From assembly GCA_965370955.1 (NCBI GenBank), contig CBDUWP010000023.1:1-18095 (forward strand): a DNA stretch of 18,095 bases, given 5' to 3'. Shown here piece by piece: positions 14,040 to 18,095 of this stretch. Source of the stretch: CBDUWP01 sp965370955. Its GTDB lineage: Bacteria; Planctomycetota; Phycisphaerae; Sedimentisphaerales; Anaerobacaceae. Each line of letters opens with the position of its first letter. The stretch's first letter is position 1. Under the pieces are notes generated by a model. That model saw only the letters and a list, made by a program, of their open reading frames with translations. It searched no databases and was not told the origin of the DNA. Made by a program: the position numbers and the translations under genes.

Positions 14040-17000
14040 CTAATCCGAATCCGGCAATTGCTTTATAGCCGTGATATGTACTTCGCCTTCGAGTTGTCCT
14101 GTTGGCGTCGGTATGATATTAGTTCTATCGAGAACGATCAGATATCTTTTTTGCGGACCAGCTAGTCCGATTCTCACCAAAACATAAGCAGTAAAACAAT
14201 CGCTTCTCACTGAGATAAGATTACTAATTCGCGACAATATGACATCTCTTTGGTCGAAATCATTTATTGCTCCATCGCCTCCGGCATTAGCTGATGCCGT
14301 TGTCAAATCTGGATAGCCATCAAGCTCGACTGATGTCACCTTGTTAGCATATTTCGCGATACTATAATCCCATTCATCTGATTTGTTTAGAACGAAACTT
14401 AGCTCTGCGACTCCTTCAAATCCGGCATTTTCTTTAATGCTGGTTTGGCTAAATCTGGCATCGATTTCGCTATTGATTGCATTGAATCTAGCAGGAGCAT
14501 AGCTAACAACAGGCGAAGTATTGGGATGATAAACATCCATGATTTTCGATTTATCTCTATAGGCCACGATAGCTTTAGCCAGTTCTTCTGTCACCCACGG
14601 CAATTTTGATATAACGTACCAGTTGGCTGTATTGATATTGATTTTTCCGGGCAGTTTCCATTCGATGTCGCCGGCAGCTGGATCATTTTCATCGATATTC
14701 CCATCGCCATCGTTGTCGATACCATCGTTTGCCGGATCAAAGACTGTAACATAATTAAACAATTTCCCGACATAGGGATTGGCCAAATTTATTCGAATCA
14801 AATCTTCAAAATCCTGTTCGTAAGCCAGCCGTATTTTTTCTGCGAAGAGATGTATTTTCGGCACATAGTTTTTAAATTTGCCGTTAGGACCTCCCATATC
14901 GCTTAACTGATTAACACCATAAAGATCTGCCATATCAAACGGTTCAGCCAAAACTTCCGCTGGCCCCACAGCCAGCAATCTGACAAGGTCAGCGACAGTT
15001 GCCAGATCCCATTTCCCATCAGCACCATTTAGATTTTCGAGCGGCATCGTCAAATCAAACTTCGGCAACGGTACAAGCACCGGCACAACATTGTTATTAC
15101 TGCCCAAATTGTTCGCCAACAAATCAACCATATCAAATGGATAATTCACATGCCACCAATGGTTAGCCGAAAGGTCGATATTTTTGCCGTAATGCCTTCC
15201 ACCTCCATCGCCTTCTATCCACTCTATGAGTGCATTGGGGGTTATAACCCTATCGAGATAAATTTTCCTTTCCGATATCGTCCCGCCGTCATTTACGTCG
15301 ACTATTCGCCGAAGCGACACATTATATACATTAAGATTATTCGTATCGCAATATGACGACACAGTCCCCCCTGGGATAACAATCGTGTAATTGTCAGCCA
15401 ATCTCAGCTTATTCGTTTTGTGACTGCTGCCATTCGGCAATCCCGTCACAGCAAACGGACAACCAACATCTTCGTTATACAACACCAGATATTCGTCAGG
15501 TGTCAGCACCATATCAGTTGCCGCAACCACATTTTTCAGCTCGATGACATCCGTTGCAGCATTATTTATTTTAACATTATTCGCAGCAGTTGTATCATGA
15601 ACAGTAAGCACCAATTCAAAATCAGCTAAGTTGACATCTTCGGTAAAGCTGTTGAATAGTTCAAGTGCAAAGAAATTTTGATTAGCTCCCGGATCAACTC
15701 CATCGATAGCCGACGCCGCTTCTGTGATTGACGGATAGGGTTCGATTCCGTAATAGAAAATATTTTTGCCGTCATCAGCCGGATCAAACGAGCAGACATT
15801 TTGATGATTATCTCTGGTGTCAACGAGATTGACCGCCAGTTGAGCAAATTTAGCTCTAAGCCTGTCCCGCTCTTCGCCGAACAAACTTGGCTCGATACAT
15901 TGGGACATTTTTTCGTATAAATTCGTCGCTTGAGCTGTGCAATCGGCATCAGTTACCAGTTTTGCCGGACTAACATTTAAGCCGAACTTCGCTTTTCCAT
16001 CACCAGCGATAATCCTGTCAAAATTATGCGTTGTCAGCCAATGGCGTCGCAATTTTTCATCTGGAAAATTTGAATCCATAGCACTAGGATCAGGTAATGT
16101 CACCAATCCTCCCCAAACGCCGAGCTTACCGAAGGTTCCTCCCCTATAGGATGTTTCTTTGTCTTTGCCTAAGGTGTTCGGCAATTTTTCTTTCAGCCTA
16201 TTTTTAGCTTTTGATTGTAAGACAAATTTAGTTCTGAGATCAAGTTCGTCGCTCTGGTCAAAAACAGTACCACCTGCGGCATAGCTGGCATCACTTTCGA
16301 TTTGCCAGATAACATCATTTTGATATTCTATTAAATTCACATCAGTTGGCATTTCGACACCGCTTCTAGCCGAACTAATACTATTGATATCATTAGCATC
16401 CACACCTAGATCGAGATCGATTTGTGTTTGCGATGACCCGTCTATTCTGGATATTTCGGTAGCGGCTGGATCAAATTTATAAGCCGTATTGACATTCAGC
16501 ATTGCGCTATTGTCGATGATTCTCATTGCCGCATAGATTGGCTTTCCCTTGAGCGATTTAATATTATCAAGCTCTATCCACTTAGCGTCAACTATGCCGT
16601 CGCCATCGGCGTCAGCGACCAAATCGTCCAAAACACCGCTGGCATTAACGGTTAGAACCGGATATTCCAGCACATATTTTTTTGGTCCCGTCGGATCGAT
16701 ATTCACATCCACATTACTATATGAATTAGCCGCCAAAAACCCGGTGACATCACTAATTTGCTTCCAGTGATAATTATCATCATCAATTTGACAGGGGTCA
16801 GTTCCTTCATTTGTCCAGTTCGGCACAAGCGACGCCAGCCAGCGATTATTGCTATCTGGATAATCGTAATATTCCTGCCCAGCCAGTCCCGGACAATCGG
16901 CAGCCAATTGGTTTTTAATAACACTAATAACGGACTCGACAATCATATTCAATTCTGCTTCGCTTTCTGTTGCCAGCGCCGACCTCATATCCATTCTTGA

Positions 17001-17111
17001 CATCAGGACAAACACCGTACCAATAACAGCCAGCAAGCTCGTCAATACAACAACCATCACCAGAGCCGAGCCTTTGTATTTTTTTTGATTTTTCATAGAA
17101 TGACAATCCAT
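14040..17111 (-). CDS. GspK-like giant pseudopilin with helix-hairpin-helix segment
   Basis: 1023-residue envelope protein. After a short basic leader (KNQKKYKGSA) comes a single pilin-like hydrophobic helix (about 16-38) followed by an acidic helix (SEAELNMIVESVI), the layout of type II secretion pseudopilins. NSAMLNVNTA (near 201) and KININTANWYVISKLP (near 823, then AKAIVAYRD) are the paired GspK/ComEA-like helix-hairpin-helix segments. Acidic calcium-type loops occur at DADGDGIVDAKW (about 167-178) and DNDGDGNIDENDP (about 799-811). Around residues 479-625, a beta-rich insert (FFALELFNSFTEDVNLADFE, later TPDEYLVLYN) looks lamin-tail-like. GspK caps the pseudopilus tip, but at about 320 residues is much shorter. 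ATG 17111 is preferred because GGAG lies six bases upstream. The adjoining upstream gene is a pseudopilin-like partner 22 bases away. No prepilin peptidase site is certain. Confidence 0.75.
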   Translation of the reverse strand: MDCHSMKNQKKYKGSALVMVVVLTSLLAVIGTVFVLMSRMDMRSALATESEAELNMIVESVISVIKNQLAADCPGLAGQEYYDYPDSNNRWLASLVPNWTNEGTDPCQIDDDNYHWKQISDVTGFLAANSYSNVDVNIDPTGPKKYVLEYPVLTVNASGVLDDLVADADGDGIVDAKWIELDNIKSLKGKPIYAAMRIIDNSAMLNVNTAYKFDPAATEISRIDGSSQTQIDLDLGVDANDINSISSARSGVEMPTDVNLIEYQNDVIWQIESDASYAAGGTVFDQSDELDLRTKFVLQSKAKNRLKEKLPNTLGKDKETSYRGGTFGKLGVWGGLVTLPDPSAMDSNFPDEKLRRHWLTTHNFDRIIAGDGKAKFGLNVSPAKLVTDADCTAQATNLYEKMSQCIEPSLFGEERDRLRAKFAQLAVNLVDTRDNHQNVCSFDPADDGKNIFYYGIEPYPSITEAASAIDGVDPGANQNFFALELFNSFTEDVNLADFELVLTVHDTTAANNVKINNAATDVIELKNVVAATDMVLTPDEYLVLYNEDVGCPFAVTGLPNGSSHKTNKLRLADNYTIVIPGGTVSSYCDTNNLNVYNVSLRRIVDVNDGGTISERKIYLDRVITPNALIEWIEGDGGGRHYGKNIDLSANHWWHVNYPFDMVDLLANNLGSNNNVVPVLVPLPKFDLTMPLENLNGADGKWDLATVADLVRLLAVGPAEVLAEPFDMADLYGVNQLSDMGGPNGKFKNYVPKIHLFAEKIRLAYEQDFEDLIRINLANPYVGKLFNYVTVFDPANDGIDNDGDGNIDENDPAAGDIEWKLPGKININTANWYVISKLPWVTEELAKAIVAYRDKSKIMDVYHPNTSPVVSYAPARFNAINSEIDARFSQTSIKENAGFEGVAELSFVLNKSDEWDYSIAKYANKVTSVELDGYPDLTTASANAGGDGAINDFDQRDVILSRISNLISVRSDCFTAYVLVRIGLAGPQKRYLIVLDRTNIIPTPTGQLEGEVHITAIKQLPDSD

Positions 17112-17133
17112 ATCAAACTCCATTTCGAGCGTC

Positions 17134-18095
17134 TTAATTGTCCAGATAAACTATATGGGTAAATTTTCTGCTTTGCTTCATCGCTTCTGAGTCACTATGT
17201 ATAACAAAGGTAAATTTAAAAGCTTTCGGGAAAAAGTTAACGTCAAAAAATTCCGCCGTATCAAACACAGCCTTTTCTATTGGATACCAAGATGAAATAG
17301 CCGTTGCGTTATGCGGAACATTTAGAAAAACACCAAATCTGTCAACCGATGGCAGAGGCGTAGTTATCAAACCAAAATGATGATCAGTAAAACTTGGATA
17401 CCATTTCAGCAGAGAGGTTTTGCCATCCCAGTACGCCCATTGAATTTCAAAACTGCTAATCGACTGGCTCATTAATTTGTGATATGTATAAGCACAAGTT
17501 TCATTAGCATCGACTCTAGGCCGAAACTGCTGGTTAGGATCATTATTGACAAGATCAAAAATATGCGATTCATTTAGTTTATCAGCTGGAACAGACTTCC
17601 ATTTCGCCAGCGACAACCTGTCATGCTCGTAAATTTCATTTTTATAAATACCATTACTCTTACTGTCAAACGTATCATGAAAATCATCAGGCACATGCGC
17701 TACATCCGGCCAATTGGCTAGTGGCAAATCAATCGAGTCAGTCGACAGAATATGCACTCTTTTTGCGAGAATTCTTTGTTTTTCGCTGAGTGACATTGGC
17801 GACTTCCATGTATTGTCATTTGGATCAACGGACCAGGCTTGACCGTAGAAAACTCTCGCCACATTGCCATTGACATACTTTGTTCCATCTTCATCTGGTA
17901 CGTCATTGTCATACGCTTGGAACGATTCGAAATTCCCTTGACAGAAAAACATAATGGTATCATATCTTTGGTCAGGATTAGTTGCGTCTTTATTGAACCA
18001 CAATAGAACAGGCATATCTTTTATCATATTTGTAAAATCGCGATCGAGATTACTGGCGATGACGCGATATTTAGCTAGAATATCGGCATTTGCCG
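17134..18095 (-). CDS. Pseudopilin-like protein, 5' end cut by the window edge
   Basis: The reading frame is open from the TAA at 17134 to the window edge on the minus strand; the first ATG visible (18027) is preceded by at least 22 in-frame codons without a stop, so it is probably not the true start. About 320 residues are seen. The C-terminus (KAFKFTFVIHSDSEAMKQSR, then KFTHIVYLDN) has the ending seen in planctomycete GspJ/PilW-like minor pseudopilins, and DRFGVFLNVPHNATAISSWY and SSFEIQWAYWDG are typical strands of that fold. An N-terminal pilin helix would be expected outside the window. Its position directly before the GspK-like gene fits the G-H-I-J-K order of type II secretion operons. 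Assignment to GspJ is an inference; a plain secreted protein is possible. Confidence 0.6.
   Translation of the reverse strand, partial: ANADILAKYRVIASNLDRDFTNMIKDMPVLLWFNKDATNPDQRYDTIMFFCQGNFESFQAYDNDVPDEDGTKYVNGNVARVFYGQAWSVDPNDNTWKSPMSLSEKQRILAKRVHILSTDSIDLPLANWPDVAHVPDDFHDTFDSKSNGIYKNEIYEHDRLSLAKWKSVPADKLNESHIFDLVNNDPNQQFRPRVDANETCAYTYHKLMSQSISSFEIQWAYWDGKTSLLKWYPSFTDHHFGLITTPLPSVDRFGVFLNVPHNATAISSWYPIEKAVFDTAEFFDVNFFPKAFKFTFVIHSDSEAMKQSRKFTHIVYLDN

Noticed and set aside
1..18095. CRISPR array, tRNA, rRNA, insertion sequence or prophage
   Set aside because: No spaced repeats, cloverleaf-like sequence, transposase, integrase or terminal inverted repeats were seen; coding density leaves little room for them.

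Overview
The window reads as a bacterial chromosomal segment, most likely from Planctomycetota (a Phycisphaerae-like lineage). This is inferred from the style of the genes, not from a search. The pointers are a very long GspK-like pseudopilin with calcium-loop motifs, a free-standing LigD_N protein of the 'HxDLMLE' type, a bacterial topoisomerase VI B subunit, an archaeal-style phosphohexomutase and a DUF2752 protein. Base composition is moderate to slightly AT-rich. The genes are densely packed: the largest gap, about 196 bases at 6492-6687, is a divergent promoter region. I see no tRNA, rRNA, CRISPR array, insertion sequence or phage gene.

Left part (1-6491). A plus-strand OFA-family MFS carboxylate transporter ends in a hairpin terminator. 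It converges on a minus-strand operon of three genes, in transcription order: an ADP-forming acetate/acyl-CoA ligase with both catalytic histidines, an acetyl-CoA hydrolase/CoA-transferase fused to a C-terminal GNAT acetyltransferase, and an AcuC-type deacetylase with an intact zinc site. A good sigma-70-like promoter lies upstream. I infer a carboxylate/acetyl-CoA node carrying its own lysine acetylation and deacetylation enzymes. This is the most interesting system in the window.

Middle part (6492-11200). A small plus-strand LigD_N (3'-phosphoesterase-like) protein is transcribed divergently from the acetate operon. It converges on a minus-strand group: topoisomerase VI subunit B, then an archaeal-type phosphoglucosamine/phosphomannose mutase (the two overlap by four bases), then a cation diffusion facilitator with a zinc-type HD-HD site. 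No topoisomerase VI A subunit is visible.

Right part (11203-18095), all minus strand. In transcription order: a pseudopilin-like protein whose start is cut off by the window edge, a 1023-residue GspK-like protein with a helix-hairpin-helix segment and a possible lamin-tail-like insert, a DUF2752 membrane protein, a lipoprotein of unknown function, and long-form SerA with an ACT domain. SerA ends at a strong intrinsic terminator. The first two genes look like the end of a type II secretion/pseudopilus operon. A good promoter before the DUF2752 gene suggests that DUF2752, the lipoprotein and serA form their own unit, possibly read from a leaderless or nearly leaderless mRNA.
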